Positions 21,101-29,254 of a stretch of DNA of 64,000 nt are shown here, one piece after another. Origin of the DNA: Mycolicibacterium alvei (GTDB taxonomy: Bacteria > Actinomycetota > Actinomycetes > Mycobacteriales > Mycobacteriaceae). Numbering within the stretch: position 1 is the stretch's first letter; the number at the start of each line of letters is the position of its first letter. Both the position numbers and the translations under genes were made by a program. The stretch lies in contig NZ_AP022565.1 of NCBI RefSeq assembly GCF_010727325.1, positions 2,604,001 to 2,668,000 on the forward strand. The letters are read 5' to 3'. The notes beneath the pieces are model-generated. The model worked only from the letters and a program-made list of their open reading frames with translations, searched no databases and was not told the origin of the DNA.

Positions 21101-21947
21101 GCGATGCCAGGGCATCAATGGCGGCATCGTCGGTGAGATGCTCAGTCACATAACTGAATTCAGTTGTACGACCTTCAGGTGCCCACGCCAGCGCCCCATC
21201 GATATCCACACCTTGGTCGAGAAGACTCACGAGTTCTTGGTATGGGAGCAACACGCCGTCCCGCATGTCGGGCCTCAGGCTGTGCTCAACGACCGTTTCC
21301 CACATGCACGAGTCAAATGGCGGCTTGCCCTCTTGGTTCCACATCGGGGGCCGTTGAACCCCGGTGACACGGGCTGCCCCGACAATCAGGCGATCAGTAC
21401 GCACCTCCTGCAGCGGCGAATGCTTGAGGTAGATGAAAACGAGGGACTCGCCCGGTGCGACCGAGGCGAAAAACTCATCCATGATGGCCCGCTGGTTGTC
21501 ACCGTCCATGACCCACGAGGCACCGTCGCGGAAACCGAGCACCTGGTCGACGTCGTCTTCGGCTGTCGGGTTGTAATCGGGGACACGGGCGAAGCCGACA
21601 TCCTCATTCAGCGATTTGCGGTTCAGCCAGCGGAACGGGATCGCCTCGAACGCATAGCCCGGCAACAAAACCCGGGTCGGCCGCAGCGAATCTTTCAGCG
21701 CCTGATGCCACGCGAACGGGTGGGTCTTCGTAACCGTATAGCCGATCGGAGACATGAACATGCCTCGTTCGCTGAGGCATGGCAAGCGGCTTGTGTCGAG
21801 TGTGTCGGTGCTCGCTGAAGCATTCTCGGCCTCGTACAGATCCTGTCGATTCGGACCGATGTTGGCGAGCAACGTGCACGACGAGTTGCCCAGCGGATCG
21901 TCGCATATGGATGCGTCCCACGGCCTGTCCCGCCACGGCACTCGCAT
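18171..21947 (-). CDS. RecD-like SF1B helicase with C-terminal nuclease-like domain
   Basis: About 1258 residues from ATG 21947 (TTG at 21983 would add 12). The first roughly 600 residues match nothing I recognise. A RecD-type core follows: GPAGTGKTTLLRAL near 630, VVIDEASM near 710, LVGDPRQLPPIG, and AVTVHKSQGSEF before ALTRQKDRVIIL. The C-terminus (about 1125-1185) has VLPDFTIH, VYWEHAGM and a downstream K, a pattern like PD-(D/E)XK nucleases fused to helicases, with H where K is canonical. The gene sits between the drmB-side genes and drmD, so it is embedded in the DISARM operon, where no RecD-like member is part of the described core. A dedicated end-processing enzyme is a reasonable guess. 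Confidence 0.8.
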   Translation of the reverse strand: MRVPWRDRPWDASICDDPLGNSSCTLLANIGPNRQDLYEAENASASTDTLDTSRLPCLSERGMFMSPIGYTVTKTHPFAWHQALKDSLRPTRVLLPGYAFEAIPFRWLNRKSLNEDVGFARVPDYNPTAEDDVDQVLGFRDGASWVMDGDNQRAIMDEFFASVAPGESLVFIYLKHSPLQEVRTDRLIVGAARVTGVQRPPMWNQEGKPPFDSCMWETVVEHSLRPDMRDGVLLPYQELVSLLDQGVDIDGALAWAPEGRTTEFSYVTEHLTDDAAIDALASLKNAAEGARALGVEVPHAALAWLTEQTERLWELRGPVPGLAAVLAFLRVEQPYVATRAVMDEVADAVTWGVLREMLNGHRPVPGALDRHLTSTVRRIWAKLEAEKQNALQLLSAFDISPEQLEMLMSGDAEVECSPQELLDNPYFASTCTYGSELHVPFLTVDRALFPPTHVKWSPPLPPDVDICDHLDRRRVEALLTDVLERQAVQGDTLLPEYEAIDFANDFALSRPPNLAHIVLEGLDLDRDGLLDQEEWSPLTSIALADGSPAIKLTRFVEVAEFIRNWVKDQESMPNLGHLDDAREVLDTALARNQNVDSDGAAFDELEDRARTEKAAGLSELHDSPLSVLIGPAGTGKTTLLRALVEYPGVADGGVLLLAPTGKARVQLETKIGLPAKTLASYLSSSRRYDGESGRYLVWGDQQPRQSHGLVVIDEASMLTEEMLAATLDAFTGVRRIVLVGDPRQLPPIGAGRPFVDLVDAKHPDSFDKWTHVCPGYVELQVTRRQLPEGGHGTRHDLELAAWFGGGTRGAGDEAIWSELAEEPNRPTVRYLQWGDRSVAEALLEALSDELPLDVHEKPDWAFALTYGATLNEPYLNWEAGAGRHAEDWQILSPTRSRAFGTGELNRHIKRTYRASDTEFGQRNAKANIPRPIGPELIVRGDKVMQTVNKKSKAYPAEGAMNYVANGEIGVAIGRIVPSYKRKKANLPLNVEFSSQPGFQYGYWPSSGEDPPLELAWAVTVHKSQGSEFATTLLVLPARANVSRELMYTALTRQKDRVIILHEGTLADLRGLAESWRSETARRLTDLFAAPSPVSVEIRGARRRYERRLIHVSANGTPMASKNEVIIAGLLDRLMPGQWSYEEPFRGADGREVLPDFTIHTAGGRKVYWEHAGMLDRSDYAAKWELKKAWYAENGVFPFDDGRAGDAVLMWTDDLRGADAQAWLELASSVFGVQAAEPASGGGVGKRRVAKKAPPKRAK

Positions 21948-22092
21948 GGAAAGGTGCTGGATACCAATCACGCTACGGTCCAATCTGTCTGCGTCGGAAC
22001 TACCTTCTATTCAGCTCGCCGGGGTAGCGGCCGCGCGCGAACCACAGCGAGTTCACGATTCGACCGTGGTGAGCGCGGTGTACAGCGGTCGT

Positions 22093-22464
22093 TCATAGTT
22101 GCTCGGGCAGGACTGTGAAACCGTTCTCGGCGTAGTACTCCTGCAGCCGCTCGGCGACGATTCGCGGCAGATCGCGGTACTTCACCGGCCCCAAGTCGCG
22201 GGTATTGCGCCAACGGTAATCGAGGTCACGCTCACCTTCTGAGCCGTCGTCGAGCAGCTGGGGACCCCACACCCTCACCTGCACGAGCACACCGTCGGTC
22301 CAGTCAGCCGTGAAGTAAGTCGGACGGAAGTCCCTGACCCGACGAATGCCCTTCGCCTCGTCGGTGACCGCGCCGCATCTCATGTCGCGCAGCTCCCCGT
22401 ACTTGAGCGGGAACCGTTGATGATGTTTGCCTTTCACTACGTGCCACAACCTTTCCTGACTCAC
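22093..22464 (-). CDS. Unknown 123-residue protein of the DISARM operon
   Basis: GTG at 22464 is preceded by a GAGG ribosome site about 8 bases upstream and lies 23 bases after the drmB stop; a TTG at 22482 is an alternative. The protein begins VSQERLWHVVKGKHH and ends ENGFTVLPEQL. It is hydrophilic and mixed in charge, with repeated tryptophan/tyrosine-containing segments (TADWTDGVLVQVRVWG, LDYRWRNTRDLG) that suggest a small beta-rich fold. There is no cysteine pair or membrane segment. No HxKxxxxD phospholipase motif is present, so it is not DrmC. It is in the position where DrmC would be expected in many DISARM loci. Confidence 0.65.
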   Translation of the reverse strand: MSQERLWHVVKGKHHQRFPLKYGELRDMRCGAVTDEAKGIRRVRDFRPTYFTADWTDGVLVQVRVWGPQLLDDGSEGERDLDYRWRNTRDLGPVKYRDLPRIVAERLQEYYAENGFTVLPEQL

Positions 22465-22487
22465 TTGCCGGCCTCGCCCCAAACTGA

Positions 22488-24221
22488 TCAGAGCGCCTTC
22501 TCGACCAGCTCACAGAACAACCCCGCATCCTCACAGCCCTCGTCATGGGTGCCGAACAGCAGGGCTCGGTCCAGATATGAGTTGTTCATCTCACATGACG
22601 TCTCCGGTGCGAGGACGCATGCATGACAGGCTGCGAGATTCAGTCCATCGGCGCCCGAGCCCGCCGACTCGATGCACACCGGGTCGGACGAACACCAGGA
22701 CAGGCGTTGCAGACCTTCCCTGAGTGCCGCCCCAAGGTGCTCTGTCTCTGCCATCGAGGCGACTCCGCCCAGGCTTCCGGCCGAGTCTGAGCTTGCCGTG
22801 TAGATCAATAGCCCTGCCACCTTGTCGTTCACGAAGAGCCGTTCTCGAAGCGCTGATGCCGGATACCCGGCGTCGAGGGACAACTGATCAATGATGATGT
22901 GCGACAACGTGTGTATCGCAACCTTGATAATGTCGACAGGCGCTGGCGGGCGTCCGTAATCTGCGGCCGCTCGGTCGGCTGCCTTCTGCAATATCCGCCG
23001 TCGCCTTTGTGCGAACTCACCGCCGGCCCACTCCTCGAGCGCGTCGCGCCGAAACGCGAGGAAGACACCCTCGCCGATCACTTCGATCGCCGGCAACCAG
23101 TGCTCATGTTTGGGCGAGAGAGCACACAGTTTCTGCGCGGGACCGGATGGATCGGGCGCACCATCCAGACGGGTAAACCCTTGCAGTGCACGCACTTCCC
23201 GGAGTCTGGTCACCTTCCGAACGTCAGAGATCAGGGATTCGAACCCGTCCGGGACATCGCGGCGCAGGCAGACGAAGTCCGAGTCGAGGCTTTCCTCCTC
23301 ACGTCCCTCGACCAGCGCCTTGTATTCATCGGCGCGGAGCTTGGCCTCCGAGATCTCTTCGTCGCCTTCCGCCTCACCGCGACGGCGTTCGATCTCACGG
23401 GTGATCTGGTCGACGCTGAACCGGCCCTTGGACATGGCAGCCAGGCCGGCGAGCACGGGCGGGATCACGGCGGCAGGATCTTTGACCATTTCCCAGTGCT
23501 TGTCCACGAACTTCGCGATGGCTATCGAATAGGGCGGTATCGAGATCGAGGACCGCACGGCCGGGAACCAGACGTTCGAGGCACCGCGTTGCACCGCGCG
23601 CGGATATTCGTCGCATTCCTCATTCGTGTCAGGTCCCAACCATGGCCGCAGACCCTTGCACTTACCAAAGTCAATGAGTGAACCCGCACCGATGGCACCG
23701 TCAAGGCTCCGACTCTGGACGCCGCAGCTGCACTCCAGGACAAGGTCAGCCAGAGATGACGTCCGTCCGAGCACGTTGAGTTCCATTCTGTGCTCATCGC
23801 CGCTGCTCTTGTCATATTGGCCCTTGTGTAACCACGAGAAGACGGGGAATTCGCTCACATGACCGTTTCGACATGCGCTCATCAGACGAAACGGGGTCAG
23901 GTCGATGTTGTCTTCCTTGCACCTCGCCTCGTTCGGATCCTTGGACAGATCCCTCAGCGAACCGATACGTCGACACTTCGGACACACCTGCGTGTAGGGG
24001 TAGCGGATGACCGGCACATCCCGCTTGCCGCCTGCCGGCGGGGCCTTGAGCTCCGCGACCCCAAGCGCCCGGGCCAACCGCGGCTCCGCGATGTGCTCGG
24101 CTCTCTTCGGATCCCATTCATGAAGACCAGCAATCATGAAGCTCGTTGACTCAGACGGGAACAGACCGCCCACCCCGTATGTGCTCAATAACTGGCTGCG
24201 CCGAGCCTTCGCACCGTTCAT
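22488..24221 (-). CDS. drmB: DISARM protein DrmB (DUF1998)
   Basis: 577 residues. The N-terminus LLSTYGVGGLFP is typical of DrmB. Two cysteine clusters follow: CPKCRR...CKED near residues 80-110 and LECSCG...GKCKG near 165-190. The C-terminal DUF1998/MZB-type cluster reads C...ACHACVLAPETSCEMNN and is followed by LDRALLFG. ATG 24221 overlaps the drmA stop by 4 bases (ATGA), the usual drmA-drmB coupling. In the described system DrmA and DrmB form a DNA-binding complex that recognises unmodified incoming phage DNA with a 5' overhang. All expected cysteines are present. Confidence 0.92.
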   Translation of the reverse strand: MNGAKARRSQLLSTYGVGGLFPSESTSFMIAGLHEWDPKRAEHIAEPRLARALGVAELKAPPAGGKRDVPVIRYPYTQVCPKCRRIGSLRDLSKDPNEARCKEDNIDLTPFRLMSACRNGHVSEFPVFSWLHKGQYDKSSGDEHRMELNVLGRTSSLADLVLECSCGVQSRSLDGAIGAGSLIDFGKCKGLRPWLGPDTNEECDEYPRAVQRGASNVWFPAVRSSISIPPYSIAIAKFVDKHWEMVKDPAAVIPPVLAGLAAMSKGRFSVDQITREIERRRGEAEGDEEISEAKLRADEYKALVEGREEESLDSDFVCLRRDVPDGFESLISDVRKVTRLREVRALQGFTRLDGAPDPSGPAQKLCALSPKHEHWLPAIEVIGEGVFLAFRRDALEEWAGGEFAQRRRRILQKAADRAAADYGRPPAPVDIIKVAIHTLSHIIIDQLSLDAGYPASALRERLFVNDKVAGLLIYTASSDSAGSLGGVASMAETEHLGAALREGLQRLSWCSSDPVCIESAGSGADGLNLAACHACVLAPETSCEMNNSYLDRALLFGTHDEGCEDAGLFCELVEKAL

Positions 24222-27200
24222 CGGGGCACCTTCCTTTCAGATATCCGAAACAGCGTGCTTTCGGCGTCGACGTCCCGCATGCTCTGCAGGGTCGGCCACG
24301 GTGTCTCTCGGGTGGAGTACTCGATGTCGTCTTTGGTCAACGCCACATCGGAGGGTACGAGCAGCGAATCGTCGTAGTCGTTGCCGCTGTTCCTGTACTG
24401 CATCTCCGGGCGAGATTCTGCGGCCTCGGCCCACACCTCGAGAAGCTCCCCGAGCTGTTTCTTGGTGTCTTCGGCTTCCTCCGGATCGGTGACGGCCTGC
24501 GCACGCTGCTCCAAAAACTCCGCCAGCTGGGTGATCTCGTCGTACCGAACGGTGGCCTTGTGGGCCGACTCGTTGGCCCCAAGGTCCTTCACCAAAAGCC
24601 GGGCGAGCGAGACCAGCACGCCGTGCAGGGCACGGTCACGAGCGCGGGCGGTAAACGGTGTCGCACTGGTCGCCTCGACGGCACGGTACAGCGCCTGGTG
24701 GTACGGGACGAAGTTCTCGTAATGCGACCTGTCACGGGAACGGGCAGCGTTGAATATCGTCACGACCAATCCGGGATGCTGACGACCGACCCGGCTGGTG
24801 GCCTGGATGTACTCGGCGCTGGATTGAGGTTGGCCCATCACCGCCATCAGCCCCAGCCTGTCGATGTCCACACCCACCGAGATCATGTTGGTGGCCAGGA
24901 CCACGTCGTTCGCTGCACCCGACGTGAAATCTCTTTCAAGACTTTTCAGGATCCGGGGGATATTCGCAGAGGGCTCCCGGCTCGTCAGCTCAACTGGCGG
25001 TCTCGGGTCTCGCGGCGAAGCCTGTTTGCGGCGGGCGACCAACTGAAGGCGGTCCCTCACGTCCCCCTGCACCTGGAGACTGGCGCTGCCGAGCACCCTG
25101 AGGCTGTTGAAGTACCCCAGGAGCGTCCAATATGGATCCCTGGTCTCGGGGGCACCGGGCAGATCTTGCGCGGCCTGCAAGATGGCGGCATAGACCCGGA
25201 CCATGAGCGTGGCGTGGCTGGTTCCCGGTGCCATCACCCCGACGTACTCGCGCGTGCCGTAGTCCTCGCGGGGCGCGGGTTCTGCAAAGAACGACTCATC
25301 GGGGTCGATGCCGGGAGGCGGGAACTGCTCGGCACGACGGTTGAAGACGGCACGGATCTGACGGTCGGCACGGCGGATGGTCGCCGTCGAGGCAATGACC
25401 TTCGGCCGCCCGTCGATGACACCTTCCGAGGTCAGCCGCCCGCAAGCGGCATCGATGGCGGCTTCGTATAGTCCGACGATCGAGCCGAGCGGCCCGGAGA
25501 TCAGATGCAACTCGTCCTGGATGATCAGCGACGGTGGGGTTCCGATTCCGTCCCGTGCGAACAGGTTTCGAACTTTCTCGTTCCACGCCATCTGTGCGAA
25601 CTTGTCGACCGTTCCGAGAACGAGCTCTGGACGAACTCGGTAGATGTCCTGGTCTACGACGTACGCCGGCAGGCCGTCTCGGAAGTCACACGAACTGTTC
25701 CCACACGCGATCCTCAGCCGCTCGTCGGCTGATTTGACCACAGCGTAGTGGGTTTCGTTCAGATCCTGACCGCACCAGGGGCACTGCGTCAGCTGAACCG
25801 GGTTCTTCTCGTTGAGTTCTCTGCCGTCGGCAATGTCCCGGAGTGACTTGCGTGCTTCGACCAGTGTGTTCGGTGTCGCTGCTTGGCCCACCCACAGACC
25901 GATCGAGAACGGGCGGTTCCCCAGGTCGTTCTCACGCTGCCGCAGCCGCTCCAGCGAGCAAAGCAACATAGTTGCACGCTCGAACTGTTGAATCGTCAGC
26001 AGCCGCAGGGTGTACCGCATGATCACCGCCACCCCGAGGGTTTCGGGATCCTTGATCCTGCGGTGAAAGATCGTGAAGGCGACGAGACCCAGGTATGCCT
26101 CGGTCTTGCCACCACCGGTGGGGAACCACAGAAGGTCCGCGATGTCCCTGTCCTCGTGATCGGCGTCCGCAAGGCCCGGAAGGTTCAGCAGTATGTAGGC
26201 GATCTGGAACGGGCGCCATGTCTGCTCGGCGCCGTCGCCGACCGGTCCAACAGCGCCTTTGCGGACCCAGTCCTGACGTGCGCGCTGCATCTGCATCGCC
26301 GCGTTCGCAAGCCGAAATGCGCGTCCTGCAACGGGATCGGTCACGAGCAGGTCGATACCGTTCTGTATTCGTTCGGCCGCAGTCCGGGCACGCGCGACAT
26401 GTTCCTCTGCGACGACTTTCAGGCCGTCCTCGACATCCGCGTCGCCACGTTGAACACTCGTGCTCAACCGGTCGATCCACTCGCGATACTCGGTGACCAG
26501 CTGCCCCAGGTTCTCCGCCAACTCTCCATCGGTGGCGTTGGCCAGGAACGACATCCGCAGGTTGACAGCGTCGCTGACCCCACCAGGTTTCGCCCTGGAG
26601 ATCTCCTGCTGAGGGGTGAACGTGGTTGTCACCCGTCCCACGTGAGGTGAAGTGCCCTCGCGATCCCAGGTGGCGGCGCAGCCGTGGCCGATCGCGAAGA
26701 CCCGCGCGTTGCGGTACAGCAAGGCGGCCGAGCGCAAGTCAGAATCGTCGCTGAGGACACCGTACGAGGATCGGTCGACGATGGCCTCCTGGGGCGACCG
26801 CACCTCTAATCCGACCTGGAACCAGGAATATGCGTCGCGGAATTCTTTCTTGGGGGGCACCTGCGTGTTACGCAGCGCCACCGACACCGCCACGCGGCCG
26901 TCTTTCGGCACGCGGGTGTACACGTACAGCTGAAGACCCGGGACGACGTCGACCTTCTTGGCCCCGGGCGTCGCGACATCCCACTCGACGGGCTCGACGA
27001 CCTGTTGGTGGCGGACCCACGAGTCCGGTTTCACCTTCTGATTCCGCCGACTCGAACGTTGATCGGACGACTCACCGCTTCCCGCGGTACCCGATGGAAT
27101 GTACTTGGCCGCTTCGATCGCAATATGAATCGACTTGGCCCTCGTCAGGTCGACGGAGAACGTGATCCCCATCGAGGTCGGGTAACGCATCAGAGCCTGC

Positions 27201-27424
27201 GAGATCGGGCTGTCGACGGAGTCGTTCTCTTCGGACTCGCCGCTGTCGGGTTCTGCAGCCTCCTGCAGTAGATCATCTGCAGGCCAGAGAACACCGGCGA
27301 TGTACCGGTCCAGCGGAAGATCGCTGACGACCTCGTCCGGCCCCTCTGCCGGCCCGACCAGATCCTTGATCAATTCATCGACGATGTCGTCGCGAAAACC
27401 ATACTGCTCAGCAAGATTCGCCAT
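24218..27424 (-). CDS. drmA: DISARM helicase DrmA
   Basis: 1068 residues from ATG 27424 (TTG at 27436 is possible but adds only four residues). Walker A FPTGGGKTEAYLGL near 430-443 is characteristic of DrmA. Walker B is IIQDELHLISGPLG near 630, a SAT motif follows, and ATSRVGRQHPGLVVTIFN provides motif VI near 870. A small four-cysteine site (CPWCGQ...CGNSSC) lies near 555-585. DrmA is the ATP-dependent translocase of DISARM and acts with DrmB. It starts 16 bases after the stop of the UvrD-like gene and overlaps drmB, so all are likely on one transcript. Confidence 0.93.
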   Translation of the reverse strand: MANLAEQYGFRDDIVDELIKDLVGPAEGPDEVVSDLPLDRYIAGVLWPADDLLQEAAEPDSGESEENDSVDSPISQALMRYPTSMGITFSVDLTRAKSIHIAIEAAKYIPSGTAGSGESSDQRSSRRNQKVKPDSWVRHQQVVEPVEWDVATPGAKKVDVVPGLQLYVYTRVPKDGRVAVSVALRNTQVPPKKEFRDAYSWFQVGLEVRSPQEAIVDRSSYGVLSDDSDLRSAALLYRNARVFAIGHGCAATWDREGTSPHVGRVTTTFTPQQEISRAKPGGVSDAVNLRMSFLANATDGELAENLGQLVTEYREWIDRLSTSVQRGDADVEDGLKVVAEEHVARARTAAERIQNGIDLLVTDPVAGRAFRLANAAMQMQRARQDWVRKGAVGPVGDGAEQTWRPFQIAYILLNLPGLADADHEDRDIADLLWFPTGGGKTEAYLGLVAFTIFHRRIKDPETLGVAVIMRYTLRLLTIQQFERATMLLCSLERLRQRENDLGNRPFSIGLWVGQAATPNTLVEARKSLRDIADGRELNEKNPVQLTQCPWCGQDLNETHYAVVKSADERLRIACGNSSCDFRDGLPAYVVDQDIYRVRPELVLGTVDKFAQMAWNEKVRNLFARDGIGTPPSLIIQDELHLISGPLGSIVGLYEAAIDAACGRLTSEGVIDGRPKVIASTATIRRADRQIRAVFNRRAEQFPPPGIDPDESFFAEPAPREDYGTREYVGVMAPGTSHATLMVRVYAAILQAAQDLPGAPETRDPYWTLLGYFNSLRVLGSASLQVQGDVRDRLQLVARRKQASPRDPRPPVELTSREPSANIPRILKSLERDFTSGAANDVVLATNMISVGVDIDRLGLMAVMGQPQSSAEYIQATSRVGRQHPGLVVTIFNAARSRDRSHYENFVPYHQALYRAVEATSATPFTARARDRALHGVLVSLARLLVKDLGANESAHKATVRYDEITQLAEFLEQRAQAVTDPEEAEDTKKQLGELLEVWAEAAESRPEMQYRNSGNDYDDSLLVPSDVALTKDDIEYSTRETPWPTLQSMRDVDAESTLFRISERKVPR

Positions 27425-27439
27425 CGCGAACTGCAACTC

Positions 27440-29254
27440 CTATGTTGTGGTCAAGTCCGGGCGGGCCAGACCCGTTATGCGCGGCACCAACCAGAATCCT
27501 GAGCTTCCGAGACCGGCCTTCTCCGACTCGCGATAGTCACCCGCGACCGTCTCGATCGACACCAGAGACAGACCGTCGATGACCGTCGGACGATTCTTCA
27601 ACCAACCGAACGCCTTCTGGAACGCGTGGTTGAACGCAGGGCTTGTGCGTCCCAACGGCTGCAGGTCTTGTGTCACCAACAGGTAGGACGGCGATTCGGC
27701 GGTGGACTCGGCCTCGTCGAGTTCTGCGTAAATCCTCACGCCGACCTGACCGATTGATTGCAGCGTCTGCTGTAGGCGCTGGGCATCGACGGTGTGTGAC
27801 GCGACGGGGTACGCGGTCTCCACGTCGCTGTAGAGGAATTCGAATGCCCTCGTCCACGTCGCACCGCGCTTCTTCTTACTCCAAACCTCCTCCTTGAACC
27901 GTCCCAGCCGGTCGTCGGCTTTGATCACGGATTTCGATTGCGGCAACCTGCACGTGAAGATTTCATCGCGCGCTCGACTCAACGCCACGTACTCACGACG
28001 CATCCTCGTCCAAATGTCCTCGTCTTCCGGCAACCATCCAGGTTCGACGATGAAGACGGAGTCGAACTCCAAGCCTTTCGCCCGATGGACCGTCGACACG
28101 ATCACCGAACTGAGGTCGGGCTCGGTGAGCGGAAGCGGCAACGCCCGCGCCTTGACCAGACGGCTCATCCGATGAAGGTCCAGCGAGTCGTATTCACTGC
28201 TGCGCCCTTCGGCAGACTTGAGTTCGTTCCACTTCTCTTCCACGTCGCGCTCGGCGAGCAGCCGCTCGAGCGCGGCTTCGACCTCGGATCGCCGTTCCTT
28301 CGGGCCCGGCAACGGGCCGAGCGCACCCGCGATCCACCGTGCGGCACCGAAATCCTGTGCCTGCCTGCGGACAGCGTGCGCGACGGATTTTTCGTTGAGA
28401 TACCGCGACACCCGGAGCACGTCCGCGTTGGTCGTGCAGAGTATCGCCGTCTTCTTGCCCGCGGACGGCGTGACAAGGTCGTACCAATCCTCGATCTCGC
28501 CGCGATAAGGCAGCTCGTAAGCCAGATCTACCAGTAGGTCCTCCGCCTCGTCGCTGTCGGCGGTGGCACGGAGCTTCTCACCCAAGGCGACAACCGCTTT
28601 CGGGTACTTACCCCTGGCGCGGTAATTCCTGCCCAGACCGACGGTTTCACAACCGAACGATCCCTTGAGTGAGTCGAAGAAATCCTCAGCCGTCGTCTTG
28701 CTGAGCGAATCCTCAAGCTGAAAGTCGTACACACCCTGCAACGGGTCACCGAGGGCGGTGATACCGGCGTCGTCATCGAGCCAATTCAGGATGGCCAGCA
28801 CGAAATCGGATCGGTCACCGACGAGGTCCTGCACCTCGTCGAGGACAACATGACGCAGGGGCTCGATCTCGTCGGGCGCTTTGTCCGCCTCCTTCAGCAG
28901 CTGCGTCGCACGCCGAATACGGGCGTCGAAGCTGCCCTCGGGTTGAATATCGGCTCCGAGCAGCAAGATGCTCGCAAATGAGTCGAATGTCCGAACGTTT
29001 GGCGCGGCAGCGTCCCTCATCTCCAGCCGGGTCCGGACAGCCGATACCGCGGCTCGAGAGAAGCTCAGAACGAGAATTTCGTCGGAGGCCGTCAGACCCT
29101 CGTCGCGCACCAGGCTGTTGATCCGACTGACGACGACTTCGGTCTTGCCTTGCCCAGCCCCCGCGATCACCAGCAATCGCGCATCCGCGGACGCGTCGAC
29201 CACGTCGAGTTGTTGCTCGTTGAGCTCTATTTCATGCCGACCTTCATCCGACAT
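27440..29254 (-). CDS. UvrD/Rep-like SF1A helicase upstream of drmA
   Basis: 604 residues from ATG 29254, which overlaps the end of the GHKL-helicase gene by 11 bases (GTG 29272 is an alternative). Motifs: LVIAGAGQGKTEVVVSR near 30-45, VLSFSRAAVSAVRTRL, VLDEVQDLVGDR, ALGDPLQGVYDF, STVHRAKGLEFDSVFI and VALSRARDEIF. It lacks nuclease motifs and is about the size of GajB, to which its core is distantly alike. Its coupling to the GHKL-helicase gene on one side and drmA on the other suggests a pair-wise role with the GHKL protein, analogous to a GajA/GajB-type ATPase plus helicase unit (inference). A stand-alone repair helicase is less likely given the context. Confidence 0.85.
   Translation of the reverse strand: MSDEGRHEIELNEQQLDVVDASADARLLVIAGAGQGKTEVVVSRINSLVRDEGLTASDEILVLSFSRAAVSAVRTRLEMRDAAAPNVRTFDSFASILLLGADIQPEGSFDARIRRATQLLKEADKAPDEIEPLRHVVLDEVQDLVGDRSDFVLAILNWLDDDAGITALGDPLQGVYDFQLEDSLSKTTAEDFFDSLKGSFGCETVGLGRNYRARGKYPKAVVALGEKLRATADSDEAEDLLVDLAYELPYRGEIEDWYDLVTPSAGKKTAILCTTNADVLRVSRYLNEKSVAHAVRRQAQDFGAARWIAGALGPLPGPKERRSEVEAALERLLAERDVEEKWNELKSAEGRSSEYDSLDLHRMSRLVKARALPLPLTEPDLSSVIVSTVHRAKGLEFDSVFIVEPGWLPEDEDIWTRMRREYVALSRARDEIFTCRLPQSKSVIKADDRLGRFKEEVWSKKKRGATWTRAFEFLYSDVETAYPVASHTVDAQRLQQTLQSIGQVGVRIYAELDEAESTAESPSYLLVTQDLQPLGRTSPAFNHAFQKAFGWLKNRPTVIDGLSLVSIETVAGDYRESEKAGLGSSGFWLVPRITGLARPDLTTT

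Noticed and set aside
22093..22464. Assignment of the 123-residue gene as DrmC
   Set aside because: It is about half the expected length and has no HxKxxxxD motif.
24146..25471. Plus-strand 441-codon open frame
   Set aside because: Antisense to drmA and the start of drmB, both of which have clear motifs.
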